NCBI GenBank assembly: GCA_964640085.1
Contig: CAZXFA010000012.1
Location: forward strand, 10,705 to 74,704
Origin: CAZXFA01 sp964640085
GTDB lineage: Bacteria > Actinomycetota > UBA4738 > HRBIN12
Direction: 5' to 3'
DNA: 64,000 bases
The position numbers were made by a program, and so were the translations under genes. Under the pieces are notes generated by a model. It did no database searches, was not told the origin of the DNA, and was given only the letters and a program-made list of their open reading frames with translations. This document shows, in pieces, positions 40,834-48,779 of this stretch (its first letter is position 1; every line of letters begins with the position of its first letter).

Positions 40834-42120
40834 GTGAGCATCCGCATCGTGCTGGGCGAGGACAACGTGCTCGTCCGCGAGGGCGTTCGGGCGCTGCTCG
40901 ACTCCTACGAGGATCTCGAGGTGGTCGGCGCCGTCGCCGATGCTCCGTCGCTCATGGCTGCCGCCGCCGAGCACCGACCCGACGTCGTGGTGACCGACAT
41001 CAAGATGCCCCCGAACTTCAGGCTCGAGGGGATCGACTGCGCGCACCGGATCCGAGCCCAGCATCCGGGCACGGGGGTGGTGGTCCTGTCGGCCCACGAC
41101 GACGAGGAGTACGCGATCGCGCTCCTCGGCAAGGGCCAGAGCGGTCTCGCGTACCTCCTCAAGGACCGGATCGCGCAGGGCGACGAGCTCGTGCGGGCGA
41201 TCCGGGAGGTGGCGGCGGGCGGCAGCGCGGTTGACCCGACGATCGCCGAGCGGCTGTCCGGGCGGGGGGACGCCGCCGAACGAGAGCGCGAGTTGCTGGA
41301 CATGATGGGCCGAGGTCTGGGCTACGCGGAGATCGCCGAGACGCTAGGAACCACGCAGGAGGCGGTCGACCGCCAGGTAACCGAGCTCTTCCGCCGGCTG
41401 GCGGGCGATGGGGGTGGCGCCGGGGTCGTCGACGAGTTCAAGCGACTGCATGCGGCCGTCGTGGAGCAGGCTTCCTCGCGGAGGACGCTCGCCTCCTTCG
41501 TGCCGCAGCAGCTCGCCGATCGCCTCGCGGCCCAGCCCGATACGCCGATAGAGCCGCAGGAGGTGGAGGTCACCGTGCTGTTCTCCGACATCCGAGGCTT
41601 CTCCACGCTCGCTGAACGCCTGCCCGCGCGCGACATCGCCTCGATCGTCGGCCGGCACCTGTCCGCGATGGCGGAGGTGGTGCTCGAGCACGGGGGGACG
41701 ATCGACAAGTTCCAGGGCGACGCCGTGATGGCGGTGTTCGGGGCGCCGGAGCCGCAGCCGGATCACGCCGGGCGGGCGCTTCGGTGCGCGGTCGCGATGC
41801 AGGCCCGGCAGGCCGAGCTGAACGGCTCCGGCTGGGGCGTGGACGGGTTGCCTGAGCTCGCCGTGGGCATCGGCGTGAACACCGGCCCGGTGATCGCCGG
41901 CACCGTGGGAGGGGCGGGGCGGCTCGAGTACACGGTGGTGGGGGACGCGGTGAACGTCGCTTCGCGTCTCCAATCCGAGGCAGCCGGGGGCGAGATCGTC
42001 GCGACGGCGTCGACGGTGTCCGCGGCGCCAGAGGTACGGGTCGAGCCGATCGGCCCCCGTCAGGTGAGAGGCAGGGAAGAGCCGGTGGAGGCGTTCCGCG
42101 TTCCACCGACCGGTGGGTGA
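40834..42120 (+). CDS. Receiver-LuxR-like HTH-class III adenylate cyclase fusion
   Basis: 428 residues from GTG 40834 with GGGGAGGG upstream. Residues 1-125 are a receiver (E9/D10, D55 in VVVTDIKMPP, Lys in YLLKDRI). Residues ~148-190 align with a NarL HTH but are degenerate (RERELLDMMGRGLGYAEIAE). Residues ~245-425 are a class III cyclase with metal Asp in VLFSDIRGFSTL and FQGDAVMAVFGA, a substrate-selecting Lys in TIDKF, and transition-state Asn/Arg in NVASRLQ, so it should be active. It is evidently a NarL regulator that gained a cyclase. It would turn a phosphorylation signal into cAMP. Confidence 0.88.
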   Translation: MSIRIVLGEDNVLVREGVRALLDSYEDLEVVGAVADAPSLMAAAAEHRPDVVVTDIKMPPNFRLEGIDCAHRIRAQHPGTGVVVLSAHDDEEYAIALLGKGQSGLAYLLKDRIAQGDELVRAIREVAAGGSAVDPTIAERLSGRGDAAERERELLDMMGRGLGYAEIAETLGTTQEAVDRQVTELFRRLAGDGGGAGVVDEFKRLHAAVVEQASSRRTLASFVPQQLADRLAAQPDTPIEPQEVEVTVLFSDIRGFSTLAERLPARDIASIVGRHLSAMAEVVLEHGGTIDKFQGDAVMAVFGAPEPQPDHAGRALRCAVAMQARQAELNGSGWGVDGLPELAVGIGVNTGPVIAGTVGGAGRLEYTVVGDAVNVASRLQSEAAGGEIVATASTVSAAPEVRVEPIGPRQVRGREEPVEAFRVPPTGG

Positions 42121-42761
42121 ACGACGATGGTTCGAGAGAGGTGGGGGGAACCATAGCTGTTATCGAGAGGCGCGCAGGTGTCCGCACGCGAGGGTTCCAG
42201 ATCCTGTCCGGCTTGCTCGGGCTGACGGCCGTCGTGTTCACGATCCCGTTCGCGATCGTCTCCTTCTTCGACGACGAGCAGGCGGTCCATCAGATGCACA
42301 ACGTCACGACCGCGGTCGGGTTCGGGATCGTCCTGGGGGCGATGCTGCTCGTCGCCGCCCGGAGGCCGCGGGAGCAGATCGGCGCGTTCTGGCTGGCGGC
42401 CGCGCTCGCGCTCGGGACCCTCGTCGCCGGCCTGATCTCCGGCGATGCGGTGTCCGGTGGGGGATCCATCCCCGCCGTCGCGGTCCTCGTGCTCTATCCG
42501 CACTGGGAGTTCCATCACTACAGCGGGATGGCGGCGACGGGGATCTCGATCCCACTCGCCGGGGTGATCGCGTCCTTCCCGGTACGCGCTCGCCGCCCGG
42601 CGGTCTGGGCCTTCGGCCTCGGTCTGGTCGCGATGGGCCTGGCCTCGCTGATCCTCGCGGACCATCTCGGCGCGTTCGCCGCACCCTGGGCCTGGCTCAG
42701 CATCGTCGCCGGGATCGGGTACATAGCGGTGGTCGAGGCGCCGCGGAAGCGCTGGGCGTGA
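42117..42761 (+). CDS. Multi-spanning membrane protein of unknown function
   Basis: 214 residues from GTG 42117, overlapping the cyclase stop (GTGA). Six hydrophobic segments can be counted between residues 27 and 208 (for instance FGIVLGAMLLVAAR, LAAALALGTLVAGLIS, WLSIVAGIGYIAVV). There are paired histidines in HQMHNV and in HWEFHHY, which could bind metal or haem. No family is recognised. Coupling to a receiver-cyclase gene suggests a role in the same response, perhaps as sensor or effector. Confidence 0.65.
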   Translation: MNDDGSREVGGTIAVIERRAGVRTRGFQILSGLLGLTAVVFTIPFAIVSFFDDEQAVHQMHNVTTAVGFGIVLGAMLLVAARRPREQIGAFWLAAALALGTLVAGLISGDAVSGGGSIPAVAVLVLYPHWEFHHYSGMAATGISIPLAGVIASFPVRARRPAVWAFGLGLVAMGLASLILADHLGAFAAPWAWLSIVAGIGYIAVVEAPRKRWA

Positions 42762-42952
42762 TGGCGAAGCGCTCCGTCTGGCGCCGGATCGAACGCTGGG
42801 GAGTGGGTCTGGTGATGAGCGTCGTGGCGTTCGTTCTCGAGAAGGCCGTGATGCGCTCGGTCCGAAGGGGGGAGACGCCGGCGCGCACGGTGGCCGCGGA
42901 TACGGCGAGCGCGCTCACGTCCAAGGGGAAGGACGTCGATCTGGATCGGTGA
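42761..42952 (+). CDS. Small single-helix membrane protein
   Basis: 63 residues from ATG 42761, whose A is the last base of the preceding stop (TGATG). A basic head (MAKRSVWRRIERW) precedes one helix (GVGLVMSVVAFVLEKAVM), then a polar tail (TARTVAADTASALTSK). No family is recognised. The one-base coupling, reasonable composition and single clear helix argue that it is real. Confidence 0.6.
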   Translation: MAKRSVWRRIERWGVGLVMSVVAFVLEKAVMRSVRRGETPARTVAADTASALTSKGKDVDLDR

Positions 42953-42956
42953 TCGG

Positions 42957-45068
42957 CTAACCGCGCTTGCGGATCAGGTCGACCAGCAGCGCGAGCGTGA
43001 GCGCCCCGCCGACCACACCGAACGCGATCGGCACGATGCCCCCCACGCGCTCGGACACGGCGGTCAGTGCGGTCCCAAGGATCGCCGCGCCGGCGGTGAG
43101 CGAGAGGGCCAGCCGCCGCCCTGCCCGCCGGATCGTGGTCTCGAGCGTGGCCGCCCGGAAGTTGACCTCGAGCTTCTGTCCCGGACGGGCCCCGATCAGC
43201 CGCTCGATCGCCTCGACCACGCGCAGGAACCGGACCTTCAGCCGCTGCGATTGGTAGAAGAGCGATGTGGGATCGAGCCTGGCCCCCATCCCGCGGATCA
43301 CGGTCCGCATCAGGAAGCGCCCGGCCACGTCGAACGGATCGAGCGTGGGGTCCAGCTCGGCCGCCGCGAGCTGCATCTGGGCGAGCGCCTTCCCGGTCAG
43401 GGTGAGCGAGGCCGGGAGCGGCACCTCGTGTCGGACGGCGATCTCGGTCATCTCCTGGAGGACCGGCCCGAGCTGGATGTCCTTCAACGAGGCTCCGCGG
43501 TTCTTGGCCATCAGCGCCCCCAGCTCCTCCTGGAAGGCGAGCACGTTCAGGTCGCTCCGGTCGATCGCGCCGGTGAGCATCAGCGTGATGTCGGTGAGGA
43601 ACCCGACATCCTCCTGCCAGAAGGCCATCAGCAGGAGCATCAGCTGCTCGCGCATCTCGGCGCCGACCTCGCCGACCATGCCGAGGTCCAGGAAGTACAG
43701 GGCCTCTTCCTCGGCCTGCCACATCAGGTTGCCAGGGTGGGGATCGGCATGGAAGAAGCCGTCCACCAGGATCTGCTTGTAGAAGGATTCGAGCAGCTGA
43801 CGAGCGGCCTCTCGCCGCGGCGGCCCCTCGGGGGCCGAGGAGGCGGGCCCCCCGCCGATGTCCTGCATCACGAGCAGCCTGGCGGTCGAGTAGTCGCCGT
43901 AGACGACGGGTACCCGGAGCCGGGAGAAACCGCCTATCACCTCGTCCATCCTGCGGATGTTCTCGGCCTCCTGACGGAAGTCCAGCTCCCGGTGCAGCGA
44001 CGCCGACAGGTGTTCGAGCACCGCTCCCATGTCCACCACCTGGCGGAGGCCGGGTCGGTCCGCCGCCTTCTCCGCGAACACCTCGAGGAGCGCGAGGTCC
44101 TGCTCGATCTCCTCGCGCGCGTCCGGGCGCTGGACCTTGACTACTACCTTGGTCCTGTCGGCGAGGGTCGCCCGGTGGACCTGTGCGATCGTCCCCGCCG
44201 CGAGCGGAGCCGCCTGGATCGAGTCGAACACGTCTTCCCACGGCACCCCGAGCTCCTGCTCCATCACGTGGACCACCTGCTCCTCGGCGAGCGGCGGGAC
44301 GTTGTCCTGCAGGGTGGCTAGCTCCTCGATGAACTCCGGCGGCAGGAGGTCGGGACGGGTGGAGAGGATCTGCCCGAGCTTCGCGAACGTCGGCCCGAGC
44401 TCCTCGAGGGCCGCGCGGAGGCGCTTGGCCTGCCGGCGGCGTCCGATCGCCCCCTCCTCGTCGGGCCTTCCGAACAGCTCCTTCAGCCCATGCTTGGCCA
44501 GGACGGTCGCGATCCTCGTCCCGCGGGCCACCAGGTGCGGCTTGGTCTCCTCCTCAAGGGTGCCGGTGCGGATCGCGGTGCCGCGGGTGGCGACGGTGGT
44601 GATCTGGCCGTCGCCCGAGGCGGTCGTGTTCACGATGATCACAGTGCAGCGCGCGCTGTGGCTGATCCGGTTCGGCACGTTGCCGAGGAGGAACTCCTTG
44701 CGCCCGGCCATCCCGGCGTTGCCCACGACCAGGACGTCGGCGTCCTGGTCGTGGGCCGCTCGCACGATCGCGAGGGCCGGGTCGTCGTCGATCACCACGT
44801 GTGCGTGCCCCCGGTCGCCGGCGACCTGCCGCGCGTACACGCCGAGCTCGTCGGAGGCCGCGCGAGCCCGGGTCGCCTCCGCGGCGCCGTGTTCGGTGTC
44901 CGCCGGATGTGCGGGCACCACCACCTGGACGATGTGGAGGTCCGCGCCGTAGCGCTCGGCGAACGCCGCCGCCCACCGGACGGCTCGCTCGGCCGTCTCC
45001 GAACGATCCGTGGCGACCATCACGCGGCCGACCGCGGGCGTGGCGCGCTCCCCGTTGCCCCGGGCCAT
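42957..45068 (-). CDS. Universal stress protein-ABC1/UbiB kinase fusion
   Basis: 703 residues from ATG 45066-45068; the longer frame runs backwards through the tRNA gene and is false. Residues ~10-155 are a Usp domain (VMVATDRSETAERAVRWAAA, VVGNAGMAGRKEFLLGNVPN). After a linker, residues ~200-600 are an ABC1/AarF/UbiB atypical kinase: the KxGQ region in FAKLGQILSTRPDLLP, the Ala-rich loop AAGTIAQVHRA, Lys in VVVKVQRP, GFFHADPHPGNLMW and LDLGMVG. Two C-terminal membrane helices follow (LTAGAAILGTALTAVS and IAFGVVGGALTLALLV). UbiB proteins support quinone or lipid metabolism; the Usp domain may tie this to energy stress. Confidence 0.88.
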   Translation of the reverse strand: MARGNGERATPAVGRVMVATDRSETAERAVRWAAAFAERYGADLHIVQVVVPAHPADTEHGAAEATRARAASDELGVYARQVAGDRGHAHVVIDDDPALAIVRAAHDQDADVLVVGNAGMAGRKEFLLGNVPNRISHSARCTVIIVNTTASGDGQITTVATRGTAIRTGTLEEETKPHLVARGTRIATVLAKHGLKELFGRPDEEGAIGRRRQAKRLRAALEELGPTFAKLGQILSTRPDLLPPEFIEELATLQDNVPPLAEEQVVHVMEQELGVPWEDVFDSIQAAPLAAGTIAQVHRATLADRTKVVVKVQRPDAREEIEQDLALLEVFAEKAADRPGLRQVVDMGAVLEHLSASLHRELDFRQEAENIRRMDEVIGGFSRLRVPVVYGDYSTARLLVMQDIGGGPASSAPEGPPRREAARQLLESFYKQILVDGFFHADPHPGNLMWQAEEEALYFLDLGMVGEVGAEMREQLMLLLMAFWQEDVGFLTDITLMLTGAIDRSDLNVLAFQEELGALMAKNRGASLKDIQLGPVLQEMTEIAVRHEVPLPASLTLTGKALAQMQLAAAELDPTLDPFDVAGRFLMRTVIRGMGARLDPTSLFYQSQRLKVRFLRVVEAIERLIGARPGQKLEVNFRAATLETTIRRAGRRLALSLTAGAAILGTALTAVSERVGGIVPIAFGVVGGALTLALLVDLIRKRG

Positions 45069-45170
45069 GGTCCCCGCATGATGACAGAGGCGGCCGGACC
45101 CGACACCGATGCAGTCACCATGCCGCTTCTCGTGGCAGCAGCCACGCGCCGGGGCGCGGCCGACGTTGGG

Positions 45171-45176
45171 TACACT
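45171..45176 (+). promoter_or_regulatory. -10 element (TACACT) for tRNA-Thr
   Basis: TACACT lies 9 nt before the 5' end of the tRNA, as expected for a start a few bases upstream of it. No clear -35 is visible. Confidence 0.4.
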
Positions 45177-45185
45177 CGCCAACGC

Positions 45186-45259
45186 GCCGGAGTAGCTCAG
45201 CCTGGCAGAGCAACCGCCTCGTAAGTGGTAGGTCAGGGGTTCGAATCCCCTCTCCGGCT
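45186..45259 (+). tRNA. tRNA-Thr (anticodon CGT)
   Basis: A 74-nt cloverleaf: acceptor GCCGGAG pairs with CTCCGGC, D-arm GCTC/GAGC, anticodon stem ACCGC/GTGGT with one G-T pair, loop CTCGTAA (anticodon CGT at 45220-45222, reading ACG), and T-arm AGGGG-TTCGAAT-CCCCT. The discriminator base is T and CCA is not encoded. It lies in the gap between the divergent Usp-ABC1 gene and a leaderless membrane-protein gene. Confidence 0.95.
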
Positions 45260-45317
45260 CGATCGCTCCCCTCCTGTCCCACACGTCAACCATCGCGTGC
45301 GGTGAGGGCCGCCTTGC

Positions 45318-45323
45318 TAGAAT
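45318..45323 (+). promoter_or_regulatory. Leaderless -10 element (TAGAAT)
   Basis: TAGAAT ends 7 nt before the GTG at 45331, with only C/G between them; a leaderless transcript is expected. Confidence 0.55.
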
Positions 45324-45330
45324 CCCCGCC

Positions 45331-45939
45331 GTGCTCCCCCAGGTCATCGTCGAACCGACGCAGAGCCCGGTGCTGAACAACGGGGGCTGGGTCTACAACG
45401 CGGCGGTCCTGCTCGCTGTCGTCGGGGCCCTCATCGGGTTCGCGGTGGTGCTCGGCTACATGCGGTTCGCACCGCGGTTCCAGACCTCCGAGAACGGACA
45501 GGGGACGGTCCGGGCGCCGAGGATCCAGCCGGGCAAGGACGTCCGTCGCCCGGTGAAGGTCGTCGGCGCACCCGCCGCGGTGCCGCCGCCGAACGTTGCG
45601 GCTCCGGCCCCGGCAGCGCCCTCGGCTCCGGCCCCGGCAACGACCTCGGCCCCGGCCCCGGCAGCGCCCTCGGCCCGGGCCCCCGTGGCGACCACGCCCG
45701 CCCCCGGTACCCCCGCCGAGGCCGCGCCGGCCCCCGCAGCGCCGACGCCCGCCCCCGCCGAGGCCGCACCGGCCCCGGTGGCAGCTCCGACGGGCGAGCA
45801 CAAGGAGGTCTCGCTCGACCAGGAGACGTTCGACAAGGTTCTGGCCGAGCTCCTGGAGAAGGGGACCGATCGACGCGTCGCCGAGGGTCAGGCACGCCGC
45901 GCCGCGATGATCGCCGCCCGCAAGAAGGCCCAAGCGTAA
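45331..45939 (+). CDS. Membrane-anchored Pro/Ala-rich protein of unknown function
   Basis: 202 residues from GTG 45331. A short outside segment (LPQVIVEPTQSPVLNNGGWV) leads to one helix (VLLAVVGALIGFAVVLGYM). A Pro/Ala-rich linker (residues ~80-150) is built partly from 24-nt repeats. The C-terminus is a charged helical segment (EVSLDQETFDKVLAELLEKG, then ARRAAMIAARKKAQA). The linker probably holds the C-terminal helix away from the membrane. No family is recognised. It is the first gene of the run that leads to tilS. Confidence 0.65.
   Translation: MLPQVIVEPTQSPVLNNGGWVYNAAVLLAVVGALIGFAVVLGYMRFAPRFQTSENGQGTVRAPRIQPGKDVRRPVKVVGAPAAVPPPNVAAPAPAAPSAPAPATTSAPAPAAPSARAPVATTPAPGTPAEAAPAPAAPTPAPAEAAPAPVAAPTGEHKEVSLDQETFDKVLAELLEKGTDRRVAEGQARRAAMIAARKKAQA
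45601..45672 (+). repeat. Three tandem 24-bp repeats coding for APAPAAPS-type units
   Basis: Copies at 45601-45624, 45625-45648 and 45649-45672 differ at a few bases and encode APAPAAPS, APAPATTS and APAPAAPS. Further, more diverged Pro/Ala units continue to about 45780. Confidence 0.8.
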
Positions 45940-45949
45940 TCCTTCGGCC

Positions 45950-47023
45950 ATGGAGGCCGCTGCCATCGACTGGTCCATGGGTTCCCGCGCCGCCGCACTG
46001 GTCGACTGGACCACTGCCGCGGAGACGGGTCGCCGGGTGGGGGGCGCCGGCCCGCCGACCCCGCCCGCCGAGCGTGCCCGCCTGCGCGAGGATCTGGCGG
46101 AGCTCGTCCCCGGCAGCGAGTCCCTGATCGCAGGGTTCACCGGAATGCGGGCGAGCGGGTTCCGCGCTCGGCCATGGGTGATGTCTCGCGGCGAGTGGGT
46201 GGGCGCGAACCTGAACGGGCTGCAGCGGCTGCTCGAGCCTCTGGCCAAGCGTCTGGTGCCCGAGGGGGCGAACCGATCCCCCCTCCGGCGCAAGGCGCTC
46301 GGCGTGCAGATCGGTGGGTTGCTCGGGTACGTGTCCCGGAAGGTCCTCGGTCAGTACGACGTGTTCCTCCCACCGGACGACGAGGGCCTCCTGTACTTCG
46401 TGGGACCGAACGTGGTCGAGGCCGAACGCCGGTTCGCGCTGTCCCCCAGGGACTTCCGCCTGTGGATCGCGATCCACGAGGCGACGCACCGAGTGCAGTT
46501 CGGCGCGACGCCGTGGCTGCGCCAGTACGTGGTGCGGCAGGTGGACGCCTACCTCGAGACGGTGCAGGCGGACCCACGCGAGATGCTCGAGCAGCTCAGG
46601 CGCGCCGTCGAACAGGTCCGGGCGGGGGCGGACTGGCGCGGGCCGAACGGGATCCTCCTGCTGATGACCGAGGAGCAGCGCGCGCTCTTCGCGAAGCTCC
46701 AGGCGGTGATGGCCCTGCTCGAGGGGCACGCCTCGTTCGTGATGAACGGAGTGGCGGCCGGCCGCGTGAAGGACCTGGACCGGATGCGCCGAGCGCTGCG
46801 CGAGCGGCGGCGGACCGGCGGCGTCGAGCAGGCCTTCCAGCGCGTGGTCGGGCTCGAGTCCAAGGTCGCGCAGTACGACATCGGGCAGCGGTTCGTGGCC
46901 GCCGCCGTCGAGCGGGCGGGGATGGACGGGTTCAACAGTGTCTGGGAGCGGGAGGAGCACCTGCCGACCCTCCAGGAGATCCGGGAGCCCTCCCGTTGGC
47001 TCGGGAGGGTTGCAGGGTCCTGA
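45950..47023 (+). CDS. Zinc-dependent metalloprotease of the TIGR03624/DUF2342 type
   Basis: 357 residues from ATG 45950. The zincin motif HEATHRVQF (HExxH) is near residue 175, in WIAIHEATHRVQFGATPWLR, with EGHASFVMNG further on as a likely third-ligand region. Other family marks are GANLNGLQRLLEPL, QIGGLLGYVSRKVLGQYDVF and FNSVWEREEHLPTLQEI. The family is an actinobacterial marker placed beside tilS and hpt, once tied to F420 biosynthesis by genome context only. Substrate unknown. Stop and tilS start overlap (TGATG). Confidence 0.88.
   Translation: MEAAAIDWSMGSRAAALVDWTTAAETGRRVGGAGPPTPPAERARLREDLAELVPGSESLIAGFTGMRASGFRARPWVMSRGEWVGANLNGLQRLLEPLAKRLVPEGANRSPLRRKALGVQIGGLLGYVSRKVLGQYDVFLPPDDEGLLYFVGPNVVEAERRFALSPRDFRLWIAIHEATHRVQFGATPWLRQYVVRQVDAYLETVQADPREMLEQLRRAVEQVRAGADWRGPNGILLLMTEEQRALFAKLQAVMALLEGHASFVMNGVAAGRVKDLDRMRRALRERRRTGGVEQAFQRVVGLESKVAQYDIGQRFVAAAVERAGMDGFNSVWEREEHLPTLQEIREPSRWLGRVAGS
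46988..47009 (+). other. Hairpin at the 3' end of the metalloprotease gene, before tilS
   Basis: CCCTCCCG and CGGGAGGG are perfect inverted repeats around a 6-nt loop, ending 13 nt before the tilS ATG. No T-tract follows, so it is more likely to slow ribosomes or mask the tilS start than to terminate. Confidence 0.4.
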
Positions 47024-48021
47024 TGACCCGGCCGCCGGCCGTCGCCCGGGTCCTCGAACGGGTCACGGCCACGGTCAGGGAGCACGAGCTCCTGCTGCCG
47101 GGCGAGTCCCTGATGGTCGCGGTCTCGGGCGGCCCCGACTCGATCTGTCTGGTCCATGCGCTCGTGGACCTCCGGCGGCTCCTGGGGGTCGATCTGGCGG
47201 TGTTCCACTTCGACCATCGATTGCGGGCCGGCTCGGCCGAGGATGCCGCGTACGTCCGACGGATGGCCGAACGGCTCCGCCTGCCGTTCCACCTGGCCCG
47301 GGCGACCGGCCGCCCCCGGCCGGGGGATTCGGTGGAGGAGTGGGCCCGGCGCGCCCGGTACACGGCGCTCGCCCTGGCGATGCGCGACGCGAGGGTCTCG
47401 AAGGGAGCGACGGGGCACACGCTCGACGATCAGGCCGAGACCGTGCTCCTGGCCCTCGTCCGCGGTGGGGGGCTGGATGCGGTAGCGGGCATCCCGCCCG
47501 AGCAGGGCGGCATCGTCCGACCGCTGCTGGAGGTCACGCGACGGCAGGTGGAGGACTTCTGCCGGGCCAAGCGACTCCGGCCCAGGATCGACCCGACCAA
47601 CCGCGACCCGCGTCCGCTGCGGAACTCGATCCGGTTGAAGGTGCTCCCCGCCCTCGAGCGGGCCGCCGGCCGCGACGTCCGTGCGACGCTGTCCCGGAGC
47701 GCGCGCGTCCTGCGGCGGGACGCGGAGCTGCTCCGTCGCCTGGCCGTCGAGGCGGAGATGGAGCTGCTCGAGGACACGGCCGAGGGCGTGCGCATCCCGG
47801 CAGCGGCCCTGGCCTCCCTCCCCGCTGCGATCGCCGCTCGCGTGGCCCGGGACGCGGTGTACCGATGCGGCGTGGTTCCTTCCTCCGAGGACGTGGAGGC
47901 GATCCTCGATCTGGCGCGGGGGAGGCGGGGCCGGCGCCGCGACCTGACGGGCGGTTCGACGGCGACGCGCGACCGGGAGTATGTTTCCCTCTCTCGCACT
48001 TCCCCCGAGAGGCGGGTGTGA
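47023..48021 (+). CDS. tilS: tRNA(Ile)-lysidine synthase
   Basis: 332 residues from ATG 47023. The PP-loop VAVSGGPDSICLVHAL binds ATP; the next motifs are VFHFDHRLRAGSAEDAAYVR and GHTLDDQAETVLLALVRGGG, followed by RPLLEVTRRQVEDFC and IDPTNRDPRPLRNSIR. It converts the wobble cytidine of the AUA-reading tRNA-Ile to lysidine, and is essential. The C-terminal region is short, as in other actinobacterial TilS. It is followed after 11 nt by hpt, an almost universal pairing in Actinobacteria. Confidence 0.94.
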   Translation: MTRPPAVARVLERVTATVREHELLLPGESLMVAVSGGPDSICLVHALVDLRRLLGVDLAVFHFDHRLRAGSAEDAAYVRRMAERLRLPFHLARATGRPRPGDSVEEWARRARYTALALAMRDARVSKGATGHTLDDQAETVLLALVRGGGLDAVAGIPPEQGGIVRPLLEVTRRQVEDFCRAKRLRPRIDPTNRDPRPLRNSIRLKVLPALERAAGRDVRATLSRSARVLRRDAELLRRLAVEAEMELLEDTAEGVRIPAAALASLPAAIAARVARDAVYRCGVVPSSEDVEAILDLARGRRGRRRDLTGGSTATRDREYVSLSRTSPERRV

Positions 48022-48032
48022 AGGGGGGCGGG

Positions 48033-48641
48033 ATGGAAGGCCGGGGCGCTCTGTCCGAGATCGAGGAAGCCGTCGTTCCGACGGGTCACGCGCCGGAGCT
48101 CGAACGGGAGATCCAGCGGGTCCTGATCACCGAACGCGAGATCCAGGACAAGCTGCGTGAGCTCGGAGAGCAGATCACGCACGACTACCGAGGACGCGAG
48201 CTCCTGCTGGTCGGGGTGCTCAAGGGAGCCTTCGTGATGATGGCGGACCTGTCCCGCTACATCCACCTCCCGGTGGAGACCGACTTCATGGCGGTCGCCT
48301 CCTACGGCGCGGCCACGAAGACCTCCGGGGTGGTGCGCATCCTGAAGGACCTGGACCACGATGTCGAGGATCGAGACATCCTGCTCGTCGAGGACATCGT
48401 CGACTCGGGGCTCACGCTGAACTACCTCCTGAAGAACCTCAGAGGTCGTCGCCCGGCGAGCCTCGAGGTATGCGCGCTGCTGAAGAAGACAGGCATCCAG
48501 CGCGTGCACCTGGACGTCCGGTACGTGGGTTTCGAGATCCCCCCGGACTTCGTGGTGGGCTACGGCCTCGACTTCGCGGAGAAGTACCGGAATCTGCCCT
48601 ACATCGCTACGCTCAGGCCGGAGGCGTACGGGGAAGCCTGA
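48033..48641 (+). CDS. hpt: Hypoxanthine phosphoribosyltransferase
   Basis: 202 residues from ATG 48033 with AGGGGGG 6 nt upstream; a GTG at 48018 would add five residues. The PRPP-binding motif is DILLVEDIVDSGLTL; other family marks are LLVGVLKGAFVMMADL and DFMAVASYG. The C-terminus (FEIPPDFVVGYGLDFAEKYR) is typical. It salvages hypoxanthine and guanine using PRPP. The position between tilS and ftsH is conserved. Confidence 0.94.
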   Translation: MEGRGALSEIEEAVVPTGHAPELEREIQRVLITEREIQDKLRELGEQITHDYRGRELLLVGVLKGAFVMMADLSRYIHLPVETDFMAVASYGAATKTSGVVRILKDLDHDVEDRDILLVEDIVDSGLTLNYLLKNLRGRRPASLEVCALLKKTGIQRVHLDVRYVGFEIPPDFVVGYGLDFAEKYRNLPYIATLRPEAYGEA

Positions 48642-48686
48642 CCGGCGTCCGCCGAACGACGTATCGGCAGATCGGGGGCCCCGTGC

Positions 48687-48692
48687 TACCAT
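48687..48692 (+). promoter_or_regulatory. -10 element (TACCAT) for ftsH
   Basis: TACCAT in the 138-bp gap after hpt predicts a start near 48699 and a leader of about 80 nt containing AAAGGAG. Confidence 0.4.
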
Positions 48693-48779
48693 CGCCGAGG
48701 GCTCGGCGTGGGATGGGCGCGCGGAGCCCCGAAGCGTTCCCGCAGGCCAGCACGTACGAACGCGAAAGGAGCCCCACCC

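Noticed and set aside
45069..45380. N-terminal extension of the Usp-ABC1 protein
   Set aside because: It would translate the reverse strand of the tRNA-Thr gene; the Usp domain begins just after ATG 45068.
45601..45780. CRISPR-like or intergenic repeat array
   Set aside because: The repeats are in frame inside a coding region, contiguous without spacers, and encode Pro/Ala units.
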